A DNA stretch of 64,000 nucleotides from Bacteroidota bacterium (GTDB lineage Bacteria > Bacteroidota > Bacteroidia > 2-12-FULL-35-15): assembly GCA_029237775.1 (NCBI GenBank), contig JAQZBR010000004.1, positions 496,001-560,000 on the forward strand, in the 5' to 3' direction. The notes beneath the pieces were generated by a model. It saw only the letters and a program-made list of their open reading frames with translations, made no database searches and was not told the origin of the DNA. The translations under genes were made by a program, and so were the position numbers. Below are positions 1 through 7,774 of this stretch, piece by piece; position 1 is the first letter of the stretch; the number at the start of each line of letters is the position of its first letter.

Positions 1-1932
1 GTTCATGCACGCGGTTCGGCAGCACATGGCATCTTTGAACTATACGAATCCATGAGTAAATACACGAAAGCGGGGTTTTTAAATGACACATCCCGTGTAA
101 CGCCTGTATTTGTCAGGTTCTCTACAGTTGCCGGGTCACGCGGGTCCTCAGATCTGGCTAGGGATGTGCGCGGCTTCTCAGTTAAATTTTACACTGAGGA
201 GGGGAATTATGACCTTGTAGGTAATAATATGCCTGTCTTCTTTATCCAGGATGCGATGAAATTCCCGGACCTCGTACACGCGGTAAAACCGGAACCCCAT
301 AATGAGATACCGCAGGCGGCATCGGCACATGATACTTTTTGGGATTTCATTTCATTGATGCCGGAATCGATGCACATGATCATGTGGGTAATGAGCGACC
401 GCGCAATCCCCCGCAGCTTCAGGATGATGGAAGGCTTTGGTGTTCATACATTTCGTTTCATCAATGAACAGGGGAAATCGCATTTCGTTAAATTTCACTG
501 GAAGCCTGTATTAGGAGTTCATTCTGTTGCATGGGATGAAGCTCAGAATATTTCAGGAAAAGATCCTGATTTCCACAGAAGAGATCTTTGGGAGGCAATA
601 GAGAGCGGACAATTTCCTCAATGGGAGCTTGGCGTTCAGCTCATTGACGAGAAAGATGAGCATAAATTTCCATTTGATCTTCTTGATCCTACCAAGCTGA
701 TCCCCGAAGAGCTGGTTCCGGTCAGGATCATCGGCAGACTTACCTTAAATCGTAATCCTGATAATTTCTTCGCGGAAACAGAACAGGTTGCTTTTCATCC
801 CGGGCACCTGGTTCCGGGCATCGATTTTACCAACGACCCGCTGCTGCAGGGAAGACTTTTTTCTTATACTGACACCCAGCTAAGCCGTTTAGGGAGCCCT
901 AATTTCCACGAAATACCGATCAACCGTCCTGTGGTGGATATACATAACAACCAACGTGACGGACATATGCGGCAAACGATCAATAAAGGTCAAACCAGCT
1001 ATGAACCTAATACCCTTGGCGGAGGATGTCCTTTCCAGGCAATGGTTAAAAAATTCGGATTTACATCGTTCCTTGAAAGAATAGATGCTAAAAAAATCCG
1101 TAACCGCAGTAAAAGTTTTACAGATCATTTCGGACAAGCCACCATGTTCCTTAATAGTCAAAGCGAACCGGAGAGGAAACATCTTACAGATGCTTTACGT
1201 TTTGAATTAGCCAAGGTACAAACAGTTGCTATCCGCCAACGTATGGTAAACCTTCTTACTCAGGTAGATAAGAAGCTTGCAGATGATGTTGCTTCTGCTC
1301 TTGGGCTTATTGCCGGAAAACCGGAGATGCCAATGAATCATAGTTTTCCGGCTGATGCTAATCCTAAGGATTATCAACCCAAAAAAGTTCCTCCCACAAT
1401 TGAAAGCTCAGAGGCCCTGAGCATGGCAAACACAGCCAAGGATTCCATTGCCACGAGAAAGATTGCCATTTTAGCCGCTAATGGTGTAGATGATGAATCA
1501 CTTGCATCTATTAAAACTGCACTTGAAACTAAAGGAGCCATGGTTAAAGTGATTGCTCCCGGTATGGGCTCGATCAAAAGTAAGTCCGGTAAGATGATCT
1601 CCGTTGATGAAAGCTTTCTAATTTCTGCATCTGTACTTTATGACGCAGTGTTCGTTCCTGCAGGTGAAAAAAGTGCAGCTGCATTGATCGAAGAACCGGA
1701 TGCAATTCATTTCATAAATGAGGCATTCAAGCATTGTAAAGCAATCGGAGCAGAGGGCGAAGGGACCGACTTGATCGAAGCGTCAGAGATTGGCTTAAAT
1801 CCTAATGACGATATCGAGCAGGGAGTGATCACCAACGATGATAATAGAAGTAAGCTTGCAAAGGACTTTATAAATGCAGTTGCTAAACATAGATTCTGGG
1901 AAAGGGAGACCGCCCGAAAAGTACCAGCATAA
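1..1932 (+). CDS. katE: Large-subunit (HPII-type) catalase, 5' end outside the window
   Basis: Heme catalase converting H2O2 to water and O2. The reading frame is open from base 1, and the residues before the first ATG (base 52) read [10 protein letters not shown], which holds the catalytic distal His of clade-2 catalases. The ATG at 52 is therefore internal and the real start lies upstream of the window. Also visible are the distal Asn region (VGNNMPVFF) and the proximal heme ligand region RLFSY, with the Tyr codon at 874. From about base 1450 a C-terminal flavodoxin/DJ-1-like domain follows ([10 protein letters not shown] ... VFVPAG), the hallmark of the large HPII subunits as opposed to the ~480-residue small catalases. 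The gene ends in a bidirectional terminator shared with hsp20. Role (oxidative stress) is from family knowledge; identity is near certain. Confidence 0.96.
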   Translation, partial: VHARGSAAHGIFELYESMSKYTKAGFLNDTSRVTPVFVRFSTVAGSRGSSDLARDVRGFSVKFYTEEGNYDLVGNNMPVFFIQDAMKFPDLVHAVKPEPHNEIPQAASAHDTFWDFISLMPESMHMIMWVMSDRAIPRSFRMMEGFGVHTFRFINEQGKSHFVKFHWKPVLGVHSVAWDEAQNISGKDPDFHRRDLWEAIESGQFPQWELGVQLIDEKDEHKFPFDLLDPTKLIPEELVPVRIIGRLTLNRNPDNFFAETEQVAFHPGHLVPGIDFTNDPLLQGRLFSYTDTQLSRLGSPNFHEIPINRPVVDIHNNQRDGHMRQTINKGQTSYEPNTLGGGCPFQAMVKKFGFTSFLERIDAKKIRNRSKSFTDHFGQATMFLNSQSEPERKHLTDALRFELAKVQTVAIRQRMVNLLTQVDKKLADDVASALGLIAGKPEMPMNHSFPADANPKDYQPKKVPPTIESSEALSMANTAKDSIATRKIAILAANGVDDESLASIKTALETKGAMVKVIAPGMGSIKSKSGKMISVDESFLISASVLYDAVFVPAGEKSAAALIEEPDAIHFINEAFKHCKAIGAEGEGTDLIEASEIGLNPNDDIEQGVITNDDNRSKLAKDFINAVAKHRFWERETARKVPA

Positions 1933-1968
1933 AAAAAGATCCCGCTTCAATGAAGCGGGATCTTTTTT
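1932..1968. terminator. Bidirectional intrinsic terminator between catalase and hsp20
   Basis: GATCCCGCTTCA pairs with TGAAGCGGGATC around an A/T loop, flanked by an A-run on the left and a T-run on the right, so it can work on both strands for the two convergent genes. Confidence 0.9.
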
Positions 1969-1973
1969 ATTCA

Positions 1974-2435
1974 CTAAGAAATTCGGATTTCTTTAATCGG
2001 TTTCTTTTTGGCTTCCTCTCTTTTCGGAAGAGTAATTTTAAGAATACCATTCTCATATTTGGCATCGATCTGCTCATCATTTACCGACTCAGGCAATGAG
2101 AACGTTCTGCGGAAAGAACCGTAATTAAATTCCCTTCTGGTGTAATTTGTTTCTTTCTTTGCGTCCTCCATTTTGTGCTCTCCTGAAATCGTAAGAATAT
2201 TATTGTCGCACTCGACCTTAATATCCTCTTTGTTAAATCCGGGAGCGGATAGTTCTACCTTGAACCGGTCATCTTCTTCAGAGACGTTCACTGCTGGTAC
2301 CGCAGATGAAAATTCGCCTGAAAACAAATTGTCTTTAAAAAAGTTCTCCATTAAACTACCGAATGGAGTTGAATACGTTACCGGAGTTCCGGCTTCATGC
2401 CCATTAGAGGGCTTTTTCCATTTTACTACTGACAT
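1974..2435 (-). CDS. Hsp20 / small heat shock protein
   Basis: A 153-residue alpha-crystallin-family chaperone, an ATP-independent holdase for unfolding proteins in the cytoplasm. The alpha-crystallin domain spans about residues 45-145: it begins near AVNVSEEDD, has the typical ELSAPGFNKEDIKVE strand pair, and ends with the conserved NGILKITLPK motif followed by a basic tail. The start codon is supported by an unusually strong Shine-Dalgarno sequence, AAGGAGGAAAC, 5 nt upstream (bases 2444-2454 on the other strand), and a Bacteroidota-type promoter lies ~50 bp upstream. The gene converges on the catalase. Length and motifs are normal for the family. Confidence 0.95.
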   Translation of the reverse strand: MSVVKWKKPSNGHEAGTPVTYSTPFGSLMENFFKDNLFSGEFSSAVPAVNVSEEDDRFKVELSAPGFNKEDIKVECDNNILTISGEHKMEDAKKETNYTRREFNYGSFRRTFSLPESVNDEQIDAKYENGILKITLPKREEAKKKPIKEIRIS

Positions 2436-2443
2436 GGCTTGTT

Positions 2444-2454
2444 TCCTCCTTATT
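2444..2454 (-). promoter_or_regulatory. Strong Shine-Dalgarno of hsp20
   Basis: Read on the minus strand this is AAGGAGGAAAC, 5 nt before the hsp20 ATG. A near-perfect SD is uncommon in Bacteroidota, where most leaders lack one, and it fixes the start codon. Confidence 0.75.
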
Positions 2455-2483
2455 TTTTTAAATTAAACAATGAACTTAAATTA

Positions 2484-2513
2484 CAACCTATGTATTCCAA
2501 GTTCTTTGCCAAA
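2484..2513 (-). promoter_or_regulatory. Housekeeping promoter of hsp20
   Basis: On the minus strand TTTG (2513-2510), exactly 19 nt, then TAGGTTG (2490-2484). This fits the Bacteroidota sigma-A consensus TTTG-N19-TAnnTTTG with one shortened base in the -7 box. Predicted transcription start is near 2477, giving a leader of about 40 nt. Confidence 0.6.
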
Positions 2514-2638
2514 CGGCTGATACGGCCTGCACCCTGTCATTTTATGACAATTTTTCAAATAGAAAATGAAATTTTTTCAGATTCCCTCTTTTTGAGGATC
2601 CGGAATAAGGGCGATTATATTATTCTTAAAAATAATGC

Positions 2639-2646
2639 TACATTTG
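2639..2646 (+). promoter_or_regulatory. -7 element of the tRNA-Ser promoter
   Basis: TACATTTG matches the Bacteroidota -7 consensus TAnnTTTG and sits 16 nt before the mature tRNA 5' end. I see no clear TTTG at -33, so only the proximal element is supported. Confidence 0.5.
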
Positions 2647-2662
2647 CAGCCCAATAAATTCA

Positions 2663-2749
2663 GGAGAGGTGTCAGAGTGGCCGAACGAGCAAGCCTGGAA
2701 AGTTTGTATACTCGCAAGGGTATCGCGGGTTCGAATCCCGCCCTCTCCG
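2663..2749 (+). tRNA. tRNA-Ser (anticodon GGA)
   Basis: Acceptor stem GGAGAGG (2663-2669) pairs with CCTCTCC (2742-2748), discriminator G at 2749. The anticodon stem CAAGC/GTTTG encloses the loop CTGGAAA with anticodon GGA at 2697-2699, reading UCC/UCU. A long class II variable arm follows, then the T arm GCGGG-TTCGAAT-CCCGC. The 3' CCA is not encoded. A terminator hairpin follows 19 nt downstream. Confidence 0.97.
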
Positions 2750-2756
2750 CAGAATG

Positions 2757-2872
2757 CATCAAAAGATTCCCGCTATCTAGCGGGATTTTTGATTTTTAGG
2801 AAAGGCCTGAAAGCTTTTTAGCTTTTAAGGGCTTGGATAAAAATTAAAAAGAGCGAAGCGAATCTTTTGATG
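2757..2872. repeat. 12-bp inverted repeat downstream of tRNA-Ser
   Basis: CATCAAAAGATT (2757-2768) and its exact complement AATCTTTTGATG (2861-2872) bracket ~92 bp that also contains the tRNA terminator hairpin and a second small hairpin (AAAGCT/AGCTTT near 2811-2826). The function is unknown; the arrangement belongs with the duplicated tRNA tail at 2881-2921. Confidence 0.6.
2768..2790 (+). terminator. Terminator of tRNA-Ser
   Basis: Perfect 8-bp stem TCCCGCTA/TAGCGGGA with a 2-nt gap, followed by five T. It lies 19 nt after the tRNA 3' end. Confidence 0.8.
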
Positions 2873-2880
2873 TTGACGAT

Positions 2881-2921
2881 GGGAGACGAGGGGTCATGAA
2901 ATAATCCCACCCTCTCCGCAG
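2881..2921 (+). repeat. Duplicated tRNA-Ser 3' end with acceptor-like fold
   Basis: Bases 2903-2921 repeat the last 19 nt of the tRNA region (2734-2752) with one mismatch (A for G in the T stem), 169 nt downstream. The preceding bases are not tRNA sequence, yet they allow GGAGA (2882-2886) to pair with TCTCC (2913-2917) and GGGG (2890-2893) with TCCC (2905-2908), so the copy can imitate an acceptor/T-arm tip. It could be an attachment-site footprint of a lost element or a repeated tRNA tail. Confidence 0.6.
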
Positions 2922-2952
2922 CTTACCTTTACTCCCGAAAGAAAATTAAATC

Positions 2953-3549
2953 ATGAAAGATTCAGAAACTCCCAACAAAGAGCAAAACAACATTTTAGAA
3001 AGAATGAAAGCCGGTGAACCTATCAGGCCGACCGATCCGCAATATCATAAGATACATAAGATAGTTGCACGCACGATAAGCTTATCTGCTGAGCTTAACA
3101 ACTCCACGAATGTGGAGCAGACACGTAAACGCTTAAGTATAATTATTGGGAAAGAGCTTGACCGGAGCACGATCATCTTTCCACCATTCTATACAAATTT
3201 TGCACAGTTCATCTCCATAGGTAAAAACGTATTCATAAATCATGCATGTTCGTTTTTAGACATGGGTGGGATCACAATTGAAGATAATGTTCTGCTTGGG
3301 CCGAAAGTTAATCTCGTAACCGAGAATCACCCTACGGATCCGGCAGACAGAAAAGCACTTGTGTGTAAACCGATAGTTATCAAGCAAAATGCCTGGATAG
3401 GTGCTGCAGCGACAATTCTTCCTGGAGTTACAATCGGAGAAAACGCAATTGTTGCGGCAGGCGCTGTCGTTTCAAAAGATGTTCCAGCAAATACGATCGT
3501 AGGTGGTATTCCGGCAAAAATTATTAAACACATCAAAGCCGGATACTGA
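2953..3549 (+). CDS. Sugar O-acetyltransferase, LacA/Maa family
   Basis: A 198-residue acetyl-CoA-dependent acetyltransferase of the left-handed beta-helix (hexapeptide) class. The N-terminal part (MKAGEPIRPTDPQ ...) corresponds to the Maa/LacA capping domain. Hexapeptide repeats follow from about residue 90 (ISIGKNVFIN, ITIEDNVLLG, IVIKQNAWIG, VTIGENAIVA). The catalytic His of LacA/NodL is His126 in NHPTDP, and the C-terminal GIPAKIIK is typical. It probably acetylates a sugar or glycoside in the cytoplasm; the substrate cannot be told from sequence. The next gene starts 76 bp downstream on the same strand. Confidence 0.88.
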   Translation: MKDSETPNKEQNNILERMKAGEPIRPTDPQYHKIHKIVARTISLSAELNNSTNVEQTRKRLSIIIGKELDRSTIIFPPFYTNFAQFISIGKNVFINHACSFLDMGGITIEDNVLLGPKVNLVTENHPTDPADRKALVCKPIVIKQNAWIGAAATILPGVTIGENAIVAAGAVVSKDVPANTIVGGIPAKIIKHIKAGY

Positions 3550-3625
3550 TCAAGCTATTCAGTTATGCTTGATGCGCAAACATTTTCAGGCATCATATTT
3601 TAGCACTATCAATCAAAATCTTACT

Positions 3626-4699
3626 ATGGAAATAAAAAAAATCAAAGCATTCGGAACTGTTTCTCCAACTGCTTCTTTAACTGAAATGCAAATTGAGAGA
3701 AGAAGCATTCAGCCAAATGATATCGAAATTGAGATACTGTTTTGCGGAGTTTGCCACTCTGATCTTCACACAGCGCGAAACGACTGGGGCGGAACCATAT
3801 ATCCTGCCGTACCCGGGCATGAAATAGTTGGCGTTGTAAAAAATGTCGGCAACAAAGTAACAAAACTGAAAGCGGGAGATCTTGCTGCAGTAGGCTGTCT
3901 CGTTGATTCATGCCGGACTTGTAATAGCTGCAAACAAGATCTCGAACAGTATTGCTTAAATGGATTTACAGGTACCTACAACGGGAAAGATAAATATCTG
4001 GGATCACAAACCTTTGGCGGATACTCCGAAAAGATCATTGTTGATGAGCACTTTGTTTTGAAGGTTCCTTCTAACCTCGATCCGGCTGCTGCTGCACCCT
4101 TGCTCTGTGCCGGCATCACAACATGGTCGCCCCTGCGCCATTGGAAAGCTGGAAAAGGAACGAAGGTGGCAGTCGTAGGCTTAGGTGGCCTTGGCCACAT
4201 GGCTATCAAACTCGCGAAAGCATTAGGTGCAGAGGTAACATTGTTTTCAAGGTCACCTGAAAAGAAACAGGATGCGTTTGACCTCGGAGCTCACAACGTT
4301 ATTATTTCTAATGATGAGGGGCAGATGAAAGCTGCTAAAGGGAAGTTCGATCTGATAATTGATACTGTGCCTTACGTGCATGATGTTAACCCTTACATTT
4401 CCACTTTATCGATAAGCGGAACTTTGGTCCTTGTCGGGTATCTGGGTGGACTGGAGCCGATCTTAAACACTGTTCCGATGATACTTGGACGGAAAGCTTT
4501 AGCGGGATCTGTGATTGGAGGAATTGCTGAAACGCAGGAGATGCTGGACTTTTGTGGCAAGCATAATATTGTTTCGGAAATTGAAATAATCAATATGCAG
4601 GATATCAATACCGCTTATGAAAGGATGCTGAAGAGTGACGTAAAATATCGCTTTGTTATTGATATGGCTTCCTTAAAAAAACAGGAAACAAAAAGTTAA
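3626..4699 (+). CDS. Zinc-dependent NAD(P)-alcohol dehydrogenase (YahK/CAD type)
   Basis: A 357-residue medium-chain dehydrogenase/reductase that interconverts alcohols and aldehydes. The catalytic zinc ligands are Cys40 (CGVCHSD), His65-Glu66 (GHEIVG) and Cys161. The structural zinc uses Cys96, Cys99, Cys102 and Cys110. The Rossmann motif GLGGLGH lies near residue 180. I chose the ATG at 3626 (MEIKKIKAF) because family similarity begins there; the frame is open further upstream to 3503 but that would overlap the preceding gene. Closest to the YahK/cinnamyl-alcohol dehydrogenase group, usually broad-specificity aldehyde reductases; the physiological substrate is inferred only. Confidence 0.92.
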   Translation: MEIKKIKAFGTVSPTASLTEMQIERRSIQPNDIEIEILFCGVCHSDLHTARNDWGGTIYPAVPGHEIVGVVKNVGNKVTKLKAGDLAAVGCLVDSCRTCNSCKQDLEQYCLNGFTGTYNGKDKYLGSQTFGGYSEKIIVDEHFVLKVPSNLDPAAAAPLLCAGITTWSPLRHWKAGKGTKVAVVGLGGLGHMAIKLAKALGAEVTLFSRSPEKKQDAFDLGAHNVIISNDEGQMKAAKGKFDLIIDTVPYVHDVNPYISTLSISGTLVLVGYLGGLEPILNTVPMILGRKALAGSVIGGIAETQEMLDFCGKHNIVSEIEIINMQDINTAYERMLKSDVKYRFVIDMASLKKQETKS

Positions 4700-4734
4700 A
4701 TTATTCTTTATAGGTTTGTTAAAACTTACATCAC

Positions 4735-5181
4735 ATGGAAAATAAAGTAACATTGCACCGGGTATTAAAAGCCAGCCCGGAAAAAGTTTATCGGGCTTTT
4801 ACTGATCCGGTTGCGTATGCATCCTGGATTCCTCCATATGGCTTTTTATGTATTGTTGACAAGATGGAGGTTAAGGTAGGCGGAACTTATCATGCATCAT
4901 TCACAAACTTCTCGACAGGTAACAGCCATTCTTTCGGAGGGAAGATCCTCGAACTTAAACCGAACGAGTTCATAAAATATACAGATAATTTTGATGATCC
5001 GAAACTGCCGGGAGAAATGATCACCTCCGTATGGCTTACCAAGGTTTCGGTTGGTACAGAACTTAAGATCGTCCAGGAAAATATCCCAAGTGCTATACCT
5101 GCAGAAATGTGTTACCTCGGCTGGCAGGAATCCGTTGAAAAGCTTATTAAGCTGGTGGAGCCGAACATTCCTGATATGTAA
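4735..5181 (+). CDS. SRPBCC (AHSA1-type) family protein
   Basis: A 148-residue protein with the Bet v1-like helix-grip fold of the activator of Hsp90 ATPase 1 C-terminal family (START-like superfamily). The N-terminus KVTLHRVLKASPEKVYRAFT and the motif GGTYHASF are characteristic. Members bind small hydrophobic ligands or have no known function; nothing here reveals a ligand. It is followed only 9 bp later by the YdeI-like gene, so the two are likely cotranscribed. Confidence 0.85.
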   Translation: MENKVTLHRVLKASPEKVYRAFTDPVAYASWIPPYGFLCIVDKMEVKVGGTYHASFTNFSTGNSHSFGGKILELKPNEFIKYTDNFDDPKLPGEMITSVWLTKVSVGTELKIVQENIPSAIPAEMCYLGWQESVEKLIKLVEPNIPDM

Positions 5182-5190
5182 TATCTCTTT

Positions 5191-5814
5191 ATGAAGAGCG
5201 TACCATTCGATTTTAATACCATGACAAGAAGTAAAACAAATCCCAAAGTTGATTTCTACTTTTTAAAAGCAAAAAAATGGCAGGAAGAGCTCGAATTATT
5301 AAGGGATATTGCTTTAGAATGTGATCTTGAAGAAGAGCTGAAGTGGGGCTGTCCGTGCTACACACTTGAGGGCAATAACGTTGTACTTATTCATTCTTTT
5401 AAAGACTACTGTGCATTTTTATTTTTCAAGGGCGCTTTGATGAAAGACTCGAAAAACATTCTTATTCAGCAAACGGAGAATGTGCAATCTGCGCGACAAG
5501 CTCGTTTCACAAGTGTTAATGAAATAGCGAAGCGAAAAGCAACACTTAAAAAATATATTCAGGAAGCCATTAAAGTTGAAAAATCCGGACGCAAAATCGA
5601 ATTAAAGAAAACAAAGGAATACGGAATTCCAGAAGAATTCCAACATGCGCTTGACGAAATGTCCGGGCTGAAAAAGGCTTTTAAAGCACTAACCCCAGGC
5701 CGGCAGAGAGGTTATTTGCTTTATTTTTCCTCGGCTAAACAATCTAAAACCCGGCAGGCAAGAATCGAGAAAAATTTAGATAGAATACTTAACGGTAAAG
5801 GTTTAGACGATTAA
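5191..5814 (+). CDS. YdeI/OmpD-associated family protein with DUF1801 domain
   Basis: A 207-residue cytoplasmic protein with two parts. Residues ~15-125 form a DUF1801 domain (LKWGCPCYTLEGNNVVLIHSF), and residues ~150-207 match the C-terminal region of YdeI-like proteins (ALTPGRQRGYLLYFSSAKQS ... RIEKNLDRILNGKG). The biochemical function of the family is not established. The start at 5191 is plausible; an alternative ATG is at 5221. A second, separate DUF1801 gene lies at 51373. Confidence 0.85.
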   Translation: MKSVPFDFNTMTRSKTNPKVDFYFLKAKKWQEELELLRDIALECDLEEELKWGCPCYTLEGNNVVLIHSFKDYCAFLFFKGALMKDSKNILIQQTENVQSARQARFTSVNEIAKRKATLKKYIQEAIKVEKSGRKIELKKTKEYGIPEEFQHALDEMSGLKKAFKALTPGRQRGYLLYFSSAKQSKTRQARIEKNLDRILNGKGLDD

Positions 5815-5892
5815 TAAAAGATTTCTTTTCCGAGTTGGCACTCTTTTTAAAACAAAATTTCTAACTATTTAAGAAAGGTTAAATTAATTTGA

Positions 5893-6321
5893 ATGCGATT
5901 TATGAATTTAGAGGAGATAGAAATAATATTGGTCGAGGACAATCCAGATGACGCCTTTTTCACTAAAAGAGCCTTTATTGATGCGAATGTGAATAATAAT
6001 ATCATCATCCTTACGGATGGCGAGGAAGCGATCGATTTCTTTTTCAATGATCAGTCATTTTCCAATCAAACATTTCATGGCAAAACACGGCTTTTAATGC
6101 TGGACATGAACTTGCCCAAGGTAAGTGGAATGGAGATCCTGAAAAGAATGAAAACTCATCAAACTACAAAACACATCCCGATTATTGTTTTAACCGCCAG
6201 CGATAACGACCCTATGATGGAAGAAGCGCTTAGTCTTGGTGCGGAAAGTTATATTATCAAACCTGTGACTTATGAGGGATTTATCGAAGTTATAAATAAG
6301 ATCAGCAGAAACATACTGTGA
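5893..6321 (+). CDS. Single-domain response regulator (Rcp1-like receiver)
   Basis: A 142-residue CheY-like receiver with no output domain. Visible are the acidic pocket (LVEDNPDD), the phospho-acceptor Asp71 in LDMNLPKVSG, the conserved Thr of IVLTAS and Lys of IIKPVT. The long loop after the second helix (DFFFNDQSFSNQ) is typical of the Rcp1 group, which usually partners with phytochrome- or PAS-type hybrid kinases. No kinase is adjacent; the nearest is the hybrid kinase at 12531. An alternative start at 5902 would remove three residues. Confidence 0.93.
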   Translation: MRFMNLEEIEIILVEDNPDDAFFTKRAFIDANVNNNIIILTDGEEAIDFFFNDQSFSNQTFHGKTRLLMLDMNLPKVSGMEILKRMKTHQTTKHIPIIVLTASDNDPMMEEALSLGAESYIIKPVTYEGFIEVINKISRNIL

Positions 6322-6492
6322 AACGCGAATCACATTAACCTAGATTCCTACTTCTCCACTCATTACCACACTTCCGATAGCTGTTTCCGAAGATTTAAAT
6401 TATTACCCCAAAGGATTATGCAACATTTAAAATAGATAGTGTAACAACAATTTGGCTCATACGGGCCAACTTTGCAGTCTAGATTACTGCTA

Positions 6493-6759
6493 ATGCTAAA
6501 CGAAACTTTCTTCCGGGACAACTCCGCAATCCTGAGCCACATATATTGCGAGCTCCGAGATCACCAAACCCAACTTATAAAGGTTATTCAGAGAAAGGGC
6601 AATCTTCTCGAGGCCGGATTTACCAGAATCAAATCTGCTGAATATCAAGATTTAAGTCAGGAATACCAGAGGATTCAACTGAGGATAAATAATCTGAATG
6701 AAATAAAGGACCGCTTGAAAAAGGGTGAAAAGATATCAGACAGGGATCTATGGTATTAA
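6493..6759 (+). CDS. Small helical protein of unknown function
   Basis: An 88-residue protein beginning MLNETFFRDN, starting at the ATG at 6493; the frame extends to a TTG at 6472. It has no signal peptide or membrane segment. It is charged and predicted mostly helical, with heptad-like spacing in QDLSQEYQRIQLRINNLNEI. I do not recognise a family. It sits between a single-domain response regulator and an OmpA lipoprotein on the same strand, so it may be a small regulatory partner, but that is only context. Confidence 0.6.
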   Translation: MLNETFFRDNSAILSHIYCELRDHQTQLIKVIQRKGNLLEAGFTRIKSAEYQDLSQEYQRIQLRINNLNEIKDRLKKGEKISDRDLWY

Positions 6760-6819
6760 ATCCTCAGTTAGGGCTAGCACATTTTTTTACTATTCAATAC
6801 ACTAATTAATAACTAAAAT

Positions 6820-7683
6820 ATGAAACACCTAAAGCTTTCTTTTTTTATTGCAGGAATCGCTGCACTTTCCTTAACCAGCTGCAAGCCGCATGTAATGTGT
6901 GGCGACACCGCTTCTGAAAAACCTTCAGTAATTTCTAAACGGTATAGAAAAGCCTTAGCGGAACGCGACTCACTATGCAGCCTGTCAAAACAGCAAATAA
7001 CTGAGCTGGGAAGTTTGAATCAAAATATTGAAGGGCTGAAGAAAGAATATGAAAATCTGAAATCCAGCTCCGGAAATACTGTAGCGAACTTAAGCGGAGA
7101 TCTGAAAAACAAACAGAGCGAGCTTGAGAAAAAAGAGAGGGATCTGCAGGAAAAAGAAGCGAAACTTAAGGACCTTCAGGGAATCATCAACCGCCAGGAT
7201 TCCATTATGAATGCATTAACCAACACAGTAAAAAAAGCTTTACTTGGCTTCAATCCGGATGAATTAACTGTGACAATGCGAGATGGCAAAGTGTATGTTT
7301 CCATGTCAGATAAATTACTGTTTAAATCAGGTAGTCCGGATGTTGAATCAAAAGGGAAAGAAGCACTTAAAAAGCTGGCAGAAGTACTGAATAAAAACAC
7401 AGATGTGAGTATCGCAATTGAAGGCCACACAGATAATGTGCCTATTAAAACAGCACAATTCAAGGATAACTGGGATCTGAGTACTGCAAGGGCAACGAAT
7501 GTTGTGCGATTGCTGACTGATGAATATGGAATGGATGCGAAGAAATTAACAGCAGCCGGCAAAGGAGAATTTTCGCCAATAGCTGATAACAGTACAACCG
7601 AAGGAAAAGCGAAGAACAGAAGAACCGAAATTGTTCTTTCACCGAAACTGGATGAATTAATGAAAGCGATTTCGTTTAAGTAA
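6820..7683 (+). CDS. OmpA-family outer membrane lipoprotein
   Basis: A 287-residue lipoprotein: the signal peptide ends in the lipobox LTSC with lipid-modified Cys21. Residues ~45-135 form a long coiled coil rich in K/E/L heptads. Residues ~155-280 are an OmpA-like peptidoglycan-binding domain, with the IEGHTDNVPI motif, the NWDLSTARATNVVRLL helix and the closing NRRTEIVLSP containing the Arg that holds diaminopimelate. It probably tethers the outer membrane to peptidoglycan. A long hairpin just after the stop codon separates it from the convergent asparaginase gene. Confidence 0.93.
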   Translation: MKHLKLSFFIAGIAALSLTSCKPHVMCGDTASEKPSVISKRYRKALAERDSLCSLSKQQITELGSLNQNIEGLKKEYENLKSSSGNTVANLSGDLKNKQSELEKKERDLQEKEAKLKDLQGIINRQDSIMNALTNTVKKALLGFNPDELTVTMRDGKVYVSMSDKLLFKSGSPDVESKGKEALKKLAEVLNKNTDVSIAIEGHTDNVPIKTAQFKDNWDLSTARATNVVRLLTDEYGMDAKKLTAAGKGEFSPIADNSTTEGKAKNRRTEIVLSPKLDELMKAISFK

Positions 7684-7701
7684 GATTTTCGTTTAAATAG
7701 A

Positions 7702-7760
7702 GGGGCCGTCAAAAAATATTTTACATACACTAGTTGTATGCGAATATTCCTGACGGCCTT
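7702..7760. terminator. Long imperfect hairpin between ompA-like gene and ansA
   Basis: GGGCCGTCA (7703-7711) pairs with TGACGGCCT (7751-7759), continuing inward through AAATATT/GAATATT and CATACA/TTGTATG. It lies between two convergent genes and most likely serves as their common terminator, although the flanking T-runs are short. Confidence 0.65.
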
Positions 7761-7774
7761 TCAAATTGAACGAA

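Noticed and set aside
52-54. ATG as the start of the catalase
   Set aside because: The frame is open to base 1 and the residues before this ATG hold the conserved catalytic His segment [10 protein letters not shown], so the gene begins outside the window.
2577-2762. Minus-strand frame of 61 codons over the tRNA-Ser gene ([13 protein letters not shown]...)
   Set aside because: It is the well-known false translation of an antisense tRNA-Ser gene.
2757-2921. Integrated element at tRNA-Ser (att sites)
   Set aside because: The two 19-nt copies are only 169 nt apart with no integrase or cargo; kept as an open possibility in the finding but not called as a mobile element.
5835-5850. Sigma-54-like TTGGCAC element before the response regulator
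   Set aside because: The -24 half fits but the required GC at -12 is absent (TTTTAA instead).
7176-7730. 184-codon minus-strand frame over the OmpA-lipoprotein gene
   Set aside because: Antisense to a clear lipoprotein with coiled coil and OmpA domain; its composition (Phe/Ser/Leu-rich) is that of an antisense shadow.
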